DNA of 64,000 bases from Crotalaria pallida (taxonomy: Eukaryota > Streptophyta > Magnoliopsida > Fabales > Fabaceae), in the NCBI GenBank assembly GCA_037953625.1, contig CM075652.1:13350501-13414500 (forward strand). Reading direction: 5' to 3'. Below are positions 34,170-46,233 of this stretch, in pieces. A program made the position numbers and the translations under genes. The notes beneath the pieces are model-generated. The model ran no database searches and was not told the DNA's origin. It saw only the letters and a program-made list of their open reading frames with translations. The first letter of the stretch is position 1; every line of letters starts with the position of its first letter.

Positions 34170-34355
34170 ATGCCCTTCGAAGAAGACATGTTTGCAATAA
34201 AATTGTACGCGCTTGCGTATATTGCATGTATGCTTGGTGTACTTACCATTCTTCTTTTTCTTGTACCTAATTCCTTTTTCCTTGTTATTTTGCTGTTATT
34301 TATTTTTATTGTTTATTTTAAACTTGTATTTACCATTAGACTCCATAGAGAGTAG
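34170..34355 (+). CDS. Hypothetical 61-residue membrane peptide in the 3' UTR of element 2
   Basis: ATG at 34170. MPFEEDMFAIKLYALAYIAC then two strongly hydrophobic stretches (ACMLGVLTILLFLVP, FFLVILLLFIFIVYFKLVF), enough for two membrane spans, ending RLHRE. It follows the promoter-like module by 80 bp. I do not recognise it. T-rich sequence gives hydrophobic frames by chance, so coding is unproven. Confidence 0.25.
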   Translation: MPFEEDMFAIKLYALAYIACMLGVLTILLFLVPNSFFLVILLLFIFIVYFKLVFTIRLHRE

Positions 34356-34419
34356 ATTTTTGTTATTTAATTTGTGTAATTAGCGACTTGAACAAATTTT
34401 GAATAAAATGGTCAATAAA

Positions 34420-34790
34420 ATACCTCGACCTGCATTCTTGGTGTTCTTTGTTTCGAGTTCCGGCAGTACCCCGACCTGCGTTCTCGTTTTCCTTTATTGT
34501 TTTCCCAAGTCTCGGCAGTACCCCGACCTGCATTCTTGGTGTTCTTTGTTTCGAGTTCCGGCAGTACCCCGACCTGCGTTCTCGTTTTCCTTTATTGTTT
34601 GTTTTCCCAAGTCTCGGCAGTACCCCGACCTGCATTCTTGGTGTTCTTTGTTTCGAGTTCCGGCAGTACCCCGACCTGCGTTCTCGTTTTCCTTTATTGT
34701 TTTCCCAAGTCTCGGCAGTACACCAACCTGCATTCTTGGTATTCTTCGTGTAGAGTTCCAGTAGTACACCAACCTGCGTTCTCCATTTTC
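34420..34790 (+). repeat. Minisatellite with 98-102 bp unit, about 3.5 copies
   Basis: CATTCTTGGTGTTCTTTGTT recurs at 34433, 34531 and 34633, and in changed form at 34731 (spacings 98, 102, 98). The unit is itself a dimer of about 49-bp halves sharing CGGCAGTACCCCGACCTGC. The frames inside are repeat-driven. Variable tandem repeats in the 3' UTR are known for Ogre-like elements and can seed satellites. Confidence 0.85.
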
Positions 34791-35028
34791 CTTATTTTCT
34801 TGAGCTATTTGATGACCAGGCGGAGATGCCAAAGAATCATGTTTGACATTAAATTGATCTATTTCACAGCCCAAACCATTTCAAAGAGCAGAATTTCCAA
34901 TCTTCCTGGCCAAGATTTCCATATCAATCAAGTATGTTTCGTCCTCAAACAAAATTGGTGTCCACTTCTTTACTCGTTCCTTAACTTGATAGCATCCTTA
35001 ACCTTGGTTTGCATGCTATCTGCTAAGA

Positions 35029-35048
35029 AACAAGTAAAGAGGGGCAGC
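35029..35048 (+). other. Element 2 polypurine tract
   Basis: AAGTAAAGAGGGGCAGC immediately before the 3' LTR start TGTTGACACCC at 35049. Confidence 0.6.
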
Positions 35049-38000
35049 TGTTGACACCCAATTTTGTCCCAATCTTTCAAGATTAAAAAAATAATAAAAA
35101 TTTCAAAAAAAAAAAAGAGAAGAATAAAAATGACAAATTCACTAAGATGACCCGGTTCCACCTAGGCCCAAACCCAGTTTTTCTTTCCCTTCACAATTAG
35201 TCTAGCAGGCAGCAATGATACTTAAAAAAATAAAAAAAAAGAAACAAAAGCAACAACAGTTGCAGCAGATGCACAAAAGCAACAACAGTAGCGGTAGATG
35301 CAATTTTTCAACCGTAGCCTGCCATGGACAGATCACTTAGCACAATAGTCCTCATCTCCTCCTTAATTTACTCTCTCCGCAAGATAAGATCTGTGCACCG
35401 ATTTCAAGCCATCATTCATAGTTGCAGGACAAGATACTCACAATCCCAAGCCTCTGAGTTCAAAGTCAAATTGCAGCAACCATAATTAATTTTTCATAGC
35501 TTGGATGAACGGTAAAGGAGAAAAAATGAACAAGGCATTAATGGCTCCTCAAATTTGTTCTCTATAAATACCAATGAGTTCTAGTTCTAAAAAAAAAGAG
35601 GGGAAAGAGGAAAGGAGGACCCGGGAAAGCTAATGAAAGAGTAAAGGGAGAGTACTACCGAGTGAAAAAAAAAGAAGAAGAGAGAAAATACTAAAAAAGG
35701 GAAGGAGCTTGTTTCTTAAAAAAAAAAAGTAGAAAGAAGAAGTCAGAAAGAAAACGGGAGAGAGAAAGCATAGAAACAGAGGAAGAAAAATAGAAGAAGA
35801 AGAAAGAAGAAGTCACACGGAGGAAGTATTAAAATTTGGGTTGATTAGAGGCATTTCTATCGTGCACCATCTTTTTCCAAGAGTAGAGAAGATAAGTGAT
35901 TTTTAACCATTCGATTCATCTATTATATTAATCTAACAGTCTGAAAACTGAGAGTGCACCGAAGGCTGTAGACCGTAGCATACCATAGCATTCTTAAAAA
36001 GATTCTAATAATCCTGTGTGTTGAGGCACAAATAAAAATGATGGACTCTAAGTTCATAACCGTTGGATCTAAATCTCTACAGATCTGACGGGTAATAAAA
36101 AGGATGCACCGTAATAACGTAGGACCTAGGGGTATGTGATAAAAGAAAGTTTAATCTCAACCGTTCATTCAAATTAAAGGATTTGATCTGGACCGTTGGA
36201 TCTGGTCAAAAGGGACCTGCAGCCACCACATGCAGCCAACCAGAGGACGCCATGTGGCGGCCTGTCCTCCATTCCTGTCCCCTCCTCTGACTGGTTCGGT
36301 CTGGACCGACCGGACCGGACCCAACCGGTCCGGTCACTTTTTTTAAAAAAAATATAATAAAAATGATAAAAAATTGAAAATAATTATTAAAAAAATTAAA
36401 AAATATAAATAAATAAATAAAACCATAAAATTTTTTTTCTTTTTCAATACCCTTTTTTTTTATTTATTTTCTTTGTATGTTTGTTTATTGTATTTACCAA
36501 AATATTCGCAAAAACACAAAAAGAATAAAACTTTCTTTTAAAAAAAAAGAGTAATTTGATTTTATTACTCATAAATGATAAAAATCATTTTTTTAAAAAA
36601 ATATTAATAATATCTAAAAAATTAATTAAAAAGTCGATCTTCATAAATAACAAATAACCAATAATTTGTCAAAAGCTTCAATTATCAAAAGAACTACGTA
36701 GCCTTGAGTTCCCTATTGTATCGAGGGATACGTAGGAGCAGGTACACTCCTGTCAGGCACTAAAATAAAAAATATTTATTTCTTTTTTCCCCAAATAGCT
36801 TAAGAATATTTGCGAATTAAGACCGACGACGGAATACCCACGATTTGCTGAAGTATCGGTAAAATTACGGTTTTCTTGAGGTGAGGACCATCTTTTAAAT
36901 TTTTACCAGGAGTGCTGGTGGGATTTAAAAGATGCCAATAAAATCTTAATTCCAAAATAAGTTCAAAACAATTATTAATTAAATGTGCACATGAATAAAG
37001 CCGATGACGGAAAAATTGGAAGATGACTAGAATGACGGTTATGTAGAATCTATCCAATAGTCTTGACGCATATTATCAGATTCGGCCATGAGTGATGGCT
37101 GGGTTTGAGTCCCAATTTTTAAAATGACATAATTATATATTCTTCGAATTATTCGGAAACCCATTTTTATTTAAAAGTATTTTAAAAAACTTTGCCGACG
37201 ACAGAAAAATTAGGAAATGACCGTGGTTACGGTTACATAAAATTTACCTAAGGATCTTGAGGCACATTTTTGATATTAGAGTTTAGCCATGAGTATTGGC
37301 CAAACCTAATTATCAAAGAGAAAAATAAATTATTAATTCAATATTTTTATATAATCAAAATCAGTGTGAATAATTTCATTTATCCTTAACCGTCATGACA
37401 ATGGTGAACATGAAATACCCAAGAAAAAACCATTTTGAAAATCATAATTTTGTTTAGAATTAAATTATTTGAATTTAGACCTACGACGGAATATTTACAA
37501 TTTGCTAAAGTGTCGGTAAAATTGTGGTTTTCTCGAGATGAGGACCATCTTTTAAATTCTTACCAGGAGTGCTGGTGGGATTTAAACGATACCAATAAAA
37601 TCTTAATTCTAAGATAATTCTTAGACAAAAAAAAAGAATTTTAAATTCATCATTGTTTGTACAAAAATGTTAAAGGGTTTGATTTCGTTCCATATAAAAA
37701 TTGCTATTTAGCAACCCGTCTCTTTATCATAGTCATTTATCACTTTTGATAATATGCTGATAAAAATGGGACATATAAAACAAATAAAAAAAAAACTTTT
37801 TTTTTTATATATGAAAGACCAAACCAAATTAATCAAGCACTCAATAAAGATCAAATAGGTACCGTTCTTTGAACGGGCGTGGTAGGGTGCTAATACCTTC
37901 CCTACTCGTAACCAACCCCCGAATCTAAACTCTGATACGCAGACCACTCTTTTAGGTGTCCAATTGCACCATTCCATTGATTTTGGATAAAGCAATTGGT

Positions 38001-38095
38001 GGCGACTCCATAAATCTTTCTATTAATTAAATAAATCAATTCGCCACATGCAATTTTATCTCTTTTTCGCGGCGCCCTCCGGGACGGTCGCGACA
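35049..38095 (+). repeat. Element 2, 3' LTR
   Basis: 3047 bp, same order of landmarks as the 5' LTR, with scattered substitutions, run-length differences and a 29-bp tandem duplication (ACAAAAGCAACAACAGT... at 35244-35272 and 35273-35301) that the 5' LTR lacks. Confidence 0.92.
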
Positions 38096-38100
38096 GCAGA

Positions 38101-38259
38101 TATCCGAGCTTCTGACTTTGGCGGAATGCATGCGCAGAACTAAGTCTGACGCTTTAGACATTGACCTCACGCCGAGCTCTATTTTACTTGACATCATCAA
38201 CATCTTTGATTCTGCCGAGCGTATATATTTGACATCATCAAAATCTCTTTGATTCTACA
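38101..38259 (-). repeat. Element 3, 3' LTR, inner part
   Basis: Continues the LTR interrupted at 19439 (TATCCGAGCTTCTGAC...GATTCTACA); matches 46063-46221 in the 5' LTR. Confidence 0.9.
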
Positions 38260-38261
38260 AT

Positions 38262-38977
38262 CTCCCCCTTTTTGATGATGACAAATATTCTCTTGAAAGT
38301 TTGTTGCTTTTTGTGTTCTTCCTTCGACTGTATGCTCATAAACTGATTGGACTCAGCACTGATCGGAATTTGCTCGAAAATGTACCACTTGTTGTTGCTA
38401 TGAAAATGCTCAGATCAGAATGTGTACTACATTTCGAAATGATCCACTTGTAGTACTTGTTGCTCAATAATGCTACCACTTGTTGAAATCATTTGTTGAA
38501 TAAAAGTTTGAGAATGTGGAGCCGCTCGTTAAGTACTCCCCCTGAGTTTATGCTCTCGTACACCTTTCTCCCAATTTATGCTCGCTCGCACATATCTCTC
38601 TCCATTTGCACATATCTCTCTCCATTGAATATCTGCAACAATCAAAAACAACAACACACCTCTCCCCCTTTTTGCATGATCAAAAAGGAGCCAAAGATTA
38701 AGCACAATTGCCAAAAGAGAAATAAGTTGCTTGATACCATTTGATGGTAACAAGGCTTGAATCATTAAAAGCTTTTCTCCCCCTGAAGAATGTTAAAAAG
38801 ATAGACGAGGAAGAAAATTTTCATCATTCTCCCCCTTTAACAGTGAAAGCATGCTTCTCAACAGAGAAGACACATGAAGAAGAAGAGAATGACGAATATT
38901 AAAATATGAAAGTTCAAATAAAAACATAAACCAACACCTTTCTACCACTTGTTGGAAACCAACACCTTTCTCCCCCT
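38262..38977 (-). repeat. Six purine-tract copies (AGGGGGAG) of element 3
   Basis: On the plus strand CTCCCCCT at 38262, 38536, 38662, 38777, 38829 and 38970; on the element strand AGGGGGAG, four times extended by A-runs. The copy at 38262-38269 abuts the 3' LTR and is the functional tract. Repeated tracts upstream of the 3' LTR are characteristic of sireviruses. Confidence 0.8.
38949..38964. repeat. Extra copy of the LTR-end palindrome
   Basis: TTGTTGGAAACCAACA (arms TGTTGG/CCAACA) occurs here between two purine-tract copies, identical to the LTR-edge sequence at 17770 and 44393. CCACTTGTTG recurs nearby (38392-38480) in diverged forms. Confidence 0.6.
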
Positions 38978-39184
38978 TTTTTAAGAAAAATGAAAGCAAG
39001 CGTCTTGAAAAGAGAAGATAATTTAAAGGAAAGGAAGAGTAATTGGAGGATGTGAAATTTCAGGAAATTAAACAAATACACAATTGAATGAAACAAACGA
39101 GATTATGAAGGTGATCAATTTTATGATATACTGGAAAACCAAGCTCATGCTGAGCACATGCTGAACTCATCCATCATGCCGAGC

Positions 39185-42100
39185 TTACGTCGAGCACACA
39201 CTGGATTCACCCAGAATGCCGAGCTCACGCCGAATTTTATAAAGAGTTTCCCTCGGCAAAGGTTTTGTAAACACGTCGGCTAATTGATTTTCAGTACTAA
39301 CAAATTCAATGACACAGTCACCTTTTTGAACATGATCACGTAGAAAATGATGCCTAATTTCAATGTGTTTTGTTCGAGAGTGATACACTGGATTCTTAGT
39401 CAAGTTGATTGCACTTGTATTGTCACATTTGATAGGAATGTGATCTAAAATTAAGCCAAAATCTGATAACTGTTGTTTCATCGAAAGAATTTGAGCACAA
39501 CAATTACCAGCGGCAATGTATTCGGCTTCGGCTGTTGACAAGGCGACACAAGCTTGCTTTTTAGAAAACCATGACACAAGGGCACTGTCGAGCAAGTGGC
39601 AAGTTCCACTTGTGCTTTTTCGGTCAACCTTGCACCCAGCAAAATCTGAATCCGAATACCCAACCAAACTAAGGTTGGCATCCCTAGGATACCATAGACC
39701 AGTGTTCACAGTTCCTTTTAAATATTTAAAAATTCTTTTAACCGCCGAAAGATGAGATTCTTTGGGATTAGCTTGAAAACGAGCACATAAACAAACACTG
39801 AACATGATATCAGGCCGAGATGCAGTCAAATATAGAAGACTTCCTATCATGCCTCTATATTTGCTTACATCCACAACTTTACCTGACTCATCTTTGCCAA
39901 GATAGCTGGAAGTGCTCATGGGAGTGGCAGCTTCTTTGCAATTTTCTAAGCCGAACTTCTTGAGGAGTTCCTTGCAATATTTTCCTTGATGCACAAAGGT
40001 TCCTCCCTCAACTTGCTTTAATTGCAGCCCGAGGAAGAATGTGAGTTCTCCCATCATCGACATCTCGAATTCACCTTGCATTAATTCAGAGAACTTCTTG
40101 CAAAGAGACATGTCAGTAGCACCGAAAATTATATCATCAACATAAACTTGTACTAACAATATGTCCTTTTTGGATTTATAAATGAATAGAGTTGTGTCAA
40201 CCTTCCCTCTTTCAAACCCTGGATCAAGTAGAAATGAGCTCAAACGATCATACCAAGCTCTTGGAGCTTGTTTCAAACCTTAAAGGGCCTTTTTCAGTTT
40301 ATAAACGTGGTTTGGATATTCAAAATTTTCAAAGCCAGGAGGTTGTTTTACATAAACTTCTTCATTTATAAAACCATTCAAGAAGGCACTTTTTACATCC
40401 ATTTGGTAAAGGGTGAAATTCATAATAGATGCGAAAGCAAGCAAAATTCGGATTGCTTCAAGTCTAGCAACTGGAGCAAAGGTTTCATCATAATCGATAC
40501 CCCTCTTGGTTGTAGCCTTGAGCAACTAATCTAGCTTTGTTTCTTATAATTAAGCCTAATTCATCTGTTTTATTTCTGAAAATCCATTTCAATCTGATTA
40601 TCGTATGATCATTAGGCCGAGGAACTAATTCCCAGACATCATTTCTGATGAATTGATTCAGTTCCTCTTGCATGGAAATTTCCCAATGTTCATCTTCAAT
40701 GGCTTGTTCAACTGAATTAGGTTCAATTTGAAAAACAAAGGAAGCGAAATTGCAAAAATTCTGAATAGACCGACGAGTTAAAACTCCCTTAGACATGTCG
40801 CCCAGCACATTCTTTATTGGATGGTCCTTGACTCTCTTCTAGGCTGGATTCAGCTCGAGATGCTCTGCTTGGCTCGGAATGAGTTCGGACTGATCATTGT
40901 GAGTTTGGCTCGGACTGAGTTCAGTTTGTTCCTTGTTTGTTCTGCTCGGAACAAGCTCGTCCCTCTGAATTTTATCTTCAGCAGTTTCATCCTTTTGAGC
41001 TCTTTCACTTGTTGTGCTCGGATCGTGTTCTGCAATAGGTTGATCCTCTCTATCTGCACAACTAACATTGTCTCTCCGAGGAGACTCATCGAATACCACA
41101 TGTACGGACTCTTCCACAGTGGAGGTCCTTTTGTTAAAAACTCTAAATGCTTTACTATGAGTAGAATAACCCAAAAATATTCCTTCATCGGCTTTAGAAT
41201 CAAATTTGCCGAGATGCTCTTTTCCATTATTTAAAATGAAGACTTTGCAACCAAATGCATGGAAATGAGAAATTTTTGGTTTTCTACCCTTGTAAAGTTC
41301 ATATGGAGTTTTCTTTAAAATTGGTCTGATGAGGATGCGGTTCATTACATAGCAAGCTGTGTTTACCGCATCGGCCCAGAAATAATGTGGCAAATTGTAT
41401 TCATTAAGCATGGTTCGGGCTAGCTCTTCAAGAACTCGGTTTTTCCGTTCCACAACTCCATTTTGTTCGGGAGTCCGAGGAGCAGAAAACTGATGTTCTA
41501 TGCCGAGCTTGGAACAAAACTTGTCAAATTTGTAGTTCTCGAACTCACCACCATGGTCTGTTCGGATTACAACTACTTTTTGGTTAGCTCGGTTCTGGAG
41601 TTGCTTGACAAGCTCTTTAAAATTTTCAAAAGTGTCACTTTTTGATTTTAAAAATAAAGTCCATGTAAATCTGGAAAAGTCATCTACAATTACTAAAGCA
41701 TAGAGATTTTCGCCAAAGCTTTTTACTTGTGATGGGCCAAACAAATCCATGTGTAACATTTCCAAGGGTCGAGTTGTTGAGACCATCAACTTAGATGAAA
41801 AATCATTTTTCTTTTTGGTTGGTTTGCACTTCTTGCAAGACGAGCAAACCCCCTCAATATTAAAATTCAGCTTTGGTAAACCAATCACTAAGTCTTTTGA
41901 TTGAAGTTTCTTTAACTGATTTACATTTATATGAGCTGTCCTTCTATGCCATAACCATGTATCACTTTCTTTGCTAACCATGCAAATGGTTACCAAAGAG
42001 GTGATTTCATTCAAATCAACCAAATAAGTGTTGTTATATCGTTTTCCAACAAATTTGACCGTGCTGTCCTCGTCACTTTTAATAATGCAATGGGTAGAGG

Positions 42101-42380
42101 TAAAAACAACATGGTTACCAATATCACAGAGTTGGCTAATGCTTAAAAGATTGTGTTCTAGCCCTTTTACAAGTAAAACATTATTGATAACCAAGTTGGC
42201 ATAATTACTGACTTTACCTTCACCCAATATTTTACCTCGGTTGTTATCACCATAAGTGACGTAGCCCTTATCTGAATGTGAAAGTTCAGTGATTAAATTT
42301 TTGTCCCCCGTCATGCGCTTCGAGCAGCCACTATCAAGGTACCATCTGCTCTCCTTTGCTCGGAAGCACACCTGCATCAC
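39185..42380 (-). pseudogene. Element 3 pol: protease, integrase, RT, RNase H (several breaks)
   Basis: 42380-40839: protease motif WYLDSGCSKRMTG, GAG-pre-integrase WHRRTAHINVNQL with CSSCKKC, integrase core MDLFGP, RTDHGGEFEN and EQNGVVERKNR (DD35E). A TAG at 40841-40839 interrupts the linker, the frame resumes to 40488 (KNKARLVAQGYNQEG region), then shifts; RT continues with DVKSAFLNGFINEEVYVKQP, a TAA at 40282-40280 after KLKKAL, then LKQAPRAWYDRL and the active site VQVYVDDIIFGATD near 40150. RNase H: YSDSDFAGCKVDRKSTSG, ALSTAEAEYIAA, then ENQLADVFTKPL near the end. At least two stops and one frameshift, so no active enzyme is made. Typical copia order and size. Confidence 0.88.
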
Positions 42381-42387
42381 AAAAATA

Positions 42388-44323
42388 TTACTTCTTTGAT
42401 TCGGGTACCCAACTTATCATGGGTCCCTGGGGGTTAGCAGTTGGATCTTTCCTTTTAACTACCCAAACAAAATTGCCCTTGGCTACACCATAACGTCGGA
42501 TTTTGCATTCATTGGGTGTATGACCATGAAGACTACAGTAGGAGCAGCTCAGCTTTTTCAAATTATTAAAGTTTGAGACCTTGCCGAGGTTCCTTATTTT
42601 TTTCTTGGTCTTAATGTATCCAAGTTCAGCTTTGTTTGAATAGTTTCTTTGTTCGGCTAAAAGCCGATCAAACAAGCCATCACTCTTGTTGACTGTTGCA
42701 CTTTTAAATTTTAGCTCAGAAATTTCTTTTTCATATCTAGTGCAGCAGTCAAGATTTTCATTTTTCAGTTGAGTGACAGTGTTTTCTAATGACTTGTTTC
42801 TGCTTTTCAAAGTTTCAATTGATTTTTCCAATTCAAGAACTTTCTCTTTATAGTTTGAAAGATTTTGTTTCATCTTAATGAAATTTTTAGCAAGTTTCTT
42901 GAATTTGGTTTGCATTTCAAGATACGCAGAATACAATTCATCAGTGTCATTAAATTCAGATTCAGAGTCAGAATCAGAAGTGGAGGTTACCTCAGTGCTT
43001 ATATGTTTGGATACTGTTCGGCTAGTTGAGGTTTCCTCGCTGTGTTTGCCCATTAAACATTTGATGTTAGATATGTGTTCTGATGCATCTAGTGCCGAGC
43101 TCGATGAGACTTCTTGATCGGAAAATCTGAGAACCGAGCATGGTTCTTCATCTTCACACTCCGAGAACGAGTCATATACAGGAAGATCTTGCTCAGAACA
43201 AGTTTGGCTTGGGCTTCTAAACACAGTTTCCCTTCCTATTAAGCACAAAATTGATTTCTCTTCTTAATCGGAAGAGCTGGAGCTTGAGCTGTTGTCGTTG
43301 TTGGGTGCATCCCATACTATGTAAGCTCTCTTCTTCTTGTGGTCTTTGTTCTTCTTTATTTCTTCACCACCTTGCTTTTGCACTCTTGGACAGTATGCTC
43401 TGATGTGACCAGCTTCACCACATTCATGACATATAACTCGGTCTTTTGAACTTGAACCTTTGTGGTGAGTGTTCTTGGCATCTCTTGCTCGGTTTCTGAA
43501 GTTCTTTTTGCCTTTTGAAAAATTTGCTGAACTTCCTGACCATGAGACCAAAGTCTTCCTCATCCATGTCCGAGCTGGACTCATCCTCAGAGGATTCTTT
43601 GGTTGCCTTAATAGAAGCTTTGAGGGAAATTCCCTTCTTCTTCTTGTCTGACTCTTCATGCATGGTCAGTCGGCCGAGCTCCATCTCATACTCTTGTAGC
43701 TTGCCGAACAAAGTGGCTATGCTCATTGTGTCCAAGTCCTTAGCTTCCATGATGGCAGTGACTTTTGGCTGCCATTCTCTGCTAAGACATCTAAGCACTT
43801 TGTTAGTTATCTCGGCATTTTGAAAAGTTTTGCCGAGAGCATTAAGATGGTTTATGATATGAGTAAACTGTTTCTGCAAATCATTTATATTTTCATTTGG
43901 CAGCATTCGGAATAACTCATATTCATGCATCAGAGTATTTAATCTAGCTCGCCTGACCTCACTTGTCCCTTCATGAGTAAGTTGAAGAATGTCCCACATT
44001 TCTTTTGCAGATTTGCAACTTGACACTCTAAAAAATTCATCATAGGACAAAGCTGAGGTGATGATATTTTTGGCTTTTAAATCGAAGGATACTTTCCTTT
44101 TATCATCATCATCCCAGCTTTCCCATGGGATTTCTACAAGTTCTTCATTAATTTTTCTTTTAGGGACAAATGGCCCGTTTTCAATAGATTTCCAAATTTC
44201 CATATCTATAGCTTCAATGAAAATTTTCATTCGAGCTTTCCAATAAGCATAACCCTCACCATTGAATAGTGGTGGTCTGTTTATGGAAGAGCCTTCACCT
44301 CCGAAGGGATTGTTAGTAGCCAT
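42388..44323 (-). pseudogene. Element 3 gag (broken)
   Basis: ATG at 44323 (MATNNPFGGEGSSINRPPLF). The N-terminal gag core has FNGEGYAYWKARMKIFIEAI and KEMWDILQLTHEGTSEVRRA, as in Sirevirus gag. The frame is lost within 43424-43660 and continues one frame over with RVICHECGEAGHIRAYCPR (CCHC zinc knuckle); a TAA at 43266-43264 then a coiled-coil region (42870-42700) and a second knuckle-like CSYCSLHGHTPNEC near 42520. The gag frame changes again just before the protease at 42380. The long extended gag fits sireviruses. Confidence 0.82.
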
Positions 44324-44378
44324 TTGGTTTCCTCAAGGATCTTTTCGAAAAAGTTTTTACACTCGATCTTTCGACCGA

Positions 44379-44390
44379 GCTCTGATACCA
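44379..44390 (-). other. Element 3 primer-binding site (initiator tRNA-Met)
   Basis: TGGTATCAGAGC on the minus strand, two bases inside the 5' LTR edge; the standard copia PBS. Confidence 0.9.
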
Positions 44391-44392
44391 CT

Positions 44393-46221
44393 TGTTGGAA
44401 ACCAACAAGAGGCCTAACAATCGAGTAGAGGGGGGGGGTGAATAGGAGATTGAATGTGATATGGGAATTTTTCTATTTCTTGAAAATAGTTTGAATGTTG
44501 TTCACGGTTTTAAATAAAATTCCAGCTCTATTCGAGCAGACACGGTTAATTGATTAACCAAATAGATAAACAGAATGGTTAATTGATTAACCGAGCTGCC
44601 TCTCAATGAGAGTTGGTTTTATTAAATATTAATGTTCAAGGCCGAGCTGCCGAGCAAACAATGTTAAGATATTAACCAGATGAATAAATTGGATAATCAG
44701 TTAACATAGATGCTTCAAAGCTAAGCTTTCCGAACAACACTCAAAACCGAGCTATCACAGAGAAACTAAAAGCTTGATGCTTAAGCCAGCGGATAACCAG
44801 TCGAGCAAGCCGAGCAATAAGAAAGCAGTAAAGAAATAAAACTTAACACCACAAATTTATCCTGGTTCACTCTCACCCTGAGAGCTAGTCCAGTCCCCTC
44901 TAAAAACCTTTTAGAGAGCTTTCACTAAAAATCGATTTTCTGGGTTACAAAAGGATTTACAAGAGACTACCCCTCTAAACCTATCCAGTCAACCGAGTAT
45001 ACCAAACTCGTGACAAACTACCCACGACAAATCGATGACCAAAGAACCTCTTTGGAACCTTTTCAACACCAAAAAGCTTTCTCGATCAGAGACCAGCTTT
45101 TCACTCCAGCGATTACACCGAACAAGATTAATGAAAGAGAATGGCTCCAATTCGAAACACTCTTCGAATGAGTATGAAAGTATGAAGTTCAAGAGTGAGT
45201 CGATTTTGTGAAGGGGAATCACAGAAAAGAAATGTGTTGAACTTAGAGTTTGGATTTGAAAGATTAAACTCTCTAAGTTCTTGTGAAAATTCAAATGATC
45301 TTTTTCTTTTCTGTGAGTTTGATTCTGCTCTGTTTTCGAAAGAGAATGAAAATGAGGTTTCTAGAAAATTGTTCAAAGAAAAGTTCTATGTAACCATTGA
45401 AAGCACCCCCTTTTATAAGCTCCTCTTATTTCCCAGAGAAAGAGAGAGAGCCGTACGGAAAACTCATGGGGATTTCAATGGCTATATTTTGACAGCAGAG
45501 CAGTGATAGTGACCCTTCACCAACCTTTGATTTTAACTCATTTTGAATTTCAAACTTGTTACTGCGTTGGAGTTAAAACTTAGAACTTCTACCCAGACTC
45601 AACGGTAATAAAAGGTACGGCATAGCTGAGCAGAGTCTGAAGGTTGAAGATGATGTGTTGTTGAAGAGTGAACCGAGACAGTCGAGCTTGAGCTTCGTTC
45701 GAGCTTTGAGCTTTGCTTCGAGCTTGAGCTTTGAGATTGGTGTTGCCGAGCCTTGAACTTTGTTCGAGCTTGGTATGTGATTTATGTTGCCGAGCCTTGA
45801 GCTTTCCTTGGCAACCAGACTTGAAACTTGAAGTAACAGATCCAAGCTTTGTCCTTTGATCAGGGTGCGTGTTCAATCCGAGCTAATTTGATCTTTCTTA
45901 TGGTGTGGCTTAGTTCAATATTCAGAGCCTTCTGAGCGTGTGCCGAGCTGATCAATATCCGAGCGTACTGTCTTGAAGTGAAGAGCTGAGCTTTCAAACT
46001 TGGATGAACTTCGACCGTGATCAAGAGCCAAGCTCAATCCGAGCTGAAACTTCAAAAGCAGATATCCAAGCTTCTGACTTTGGCGGAATGCATGCGCAGA
46101 ACTAAGTCTGACGCTTTAGACATTGACCCCACGCCGAGCTCTATTTTACTTGACATCATCAACATCTTTGATTCTGCCGAGCGTATATATTTGACATCAT
46201 CAAAATCTCTTTGATTCTACA
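44393..46221 (-). repeat. Element 3, 5' LTR
   Basis: 1829 bp, minus-strand ends TGTAGAATC...TTTCCAACA. TATA box TATAAAAG on the minus strand at 45417-45410. Contains two TTAATTGATTAA palindromes. Followed by target duplication GAGGA at 46222-46226. Confidence 0.92.
45410..45417 (-). promoter_or_regulatory. TATA box of element 3 LTR
   Basis: Minus-strand GAGGAGCTTATAAAAGGGGG; same box at 18787-18794 in the 3' LTR. Confidence 0.6.
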
Positions 46222-46233
46222 GAGGATCAATAG

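Larger units (their letters stand above)
19440..38095 (+). mobile_element. Element 2: Ogre/Tat-lineage Ty3/gypsy retrotransposon, 18.7 kb
   Basis: LTRs at 19440-22494 (3055 bp) and 35049-38095 (3047 bp), both TGTTGACACCC...GTCGCGACA; target duplication GCAGA at 19435-19439 and 38096-38100. Order: PBS, extra ORF1 before gag, gag-protease, intron, RT with RNase H and a second RNase H, integrase, a long structured 3' UTR with a minisatellite, purine tract. An extra 5' ORF, an intron between protease and RT and dual RNase H are hallmarks of Ogre and its Tat relatives. ORF1 has two in-frame stops and pol one, so this copy is inactive, although no frameshift is seen. It lies in the 3' LTR of element 3 and is therefore younger than it. 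Confidence 0.92.
17770..46221 (-). mobile_element. Element 3: Sirevirus-like Ty1/copia retrotransposon (host of element 2)
   Basis: Target duplication GAGGA at 17765-17769 and 46222-46226. The element lies on the minus strand: 5' LTR 44393-46221, PBS at 44379-44390, gag then pol down to 39185, purine tract at 38262, 3' LTR 38259-38101 plus 19439-17770. The 3' LTR is split by element 2; without it the LTR is 1829 bp, exactly the length of the 5' LTR, and the element is about 9.8 kb. The long gag, the many purine-tract copies and the coding order protease-integrase-RT-RNase H indicate the Sirevirus (SIRE/Maximus) lineage. All frames are damaged. Confidence 0.9.

Noticed and set aside
34420..34790. 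CRISPR-like array
   Set aside because: Unit length, near-identical 'spacers' and position in a retroelement 3' UTR fit a minisatellite in plant DNA.
34399..35054. Long frames on both strands across 34.4-35.0 kb
   Set aside because: They repeat with the 98-102 bp minisatellite unit and have no independent protein character.
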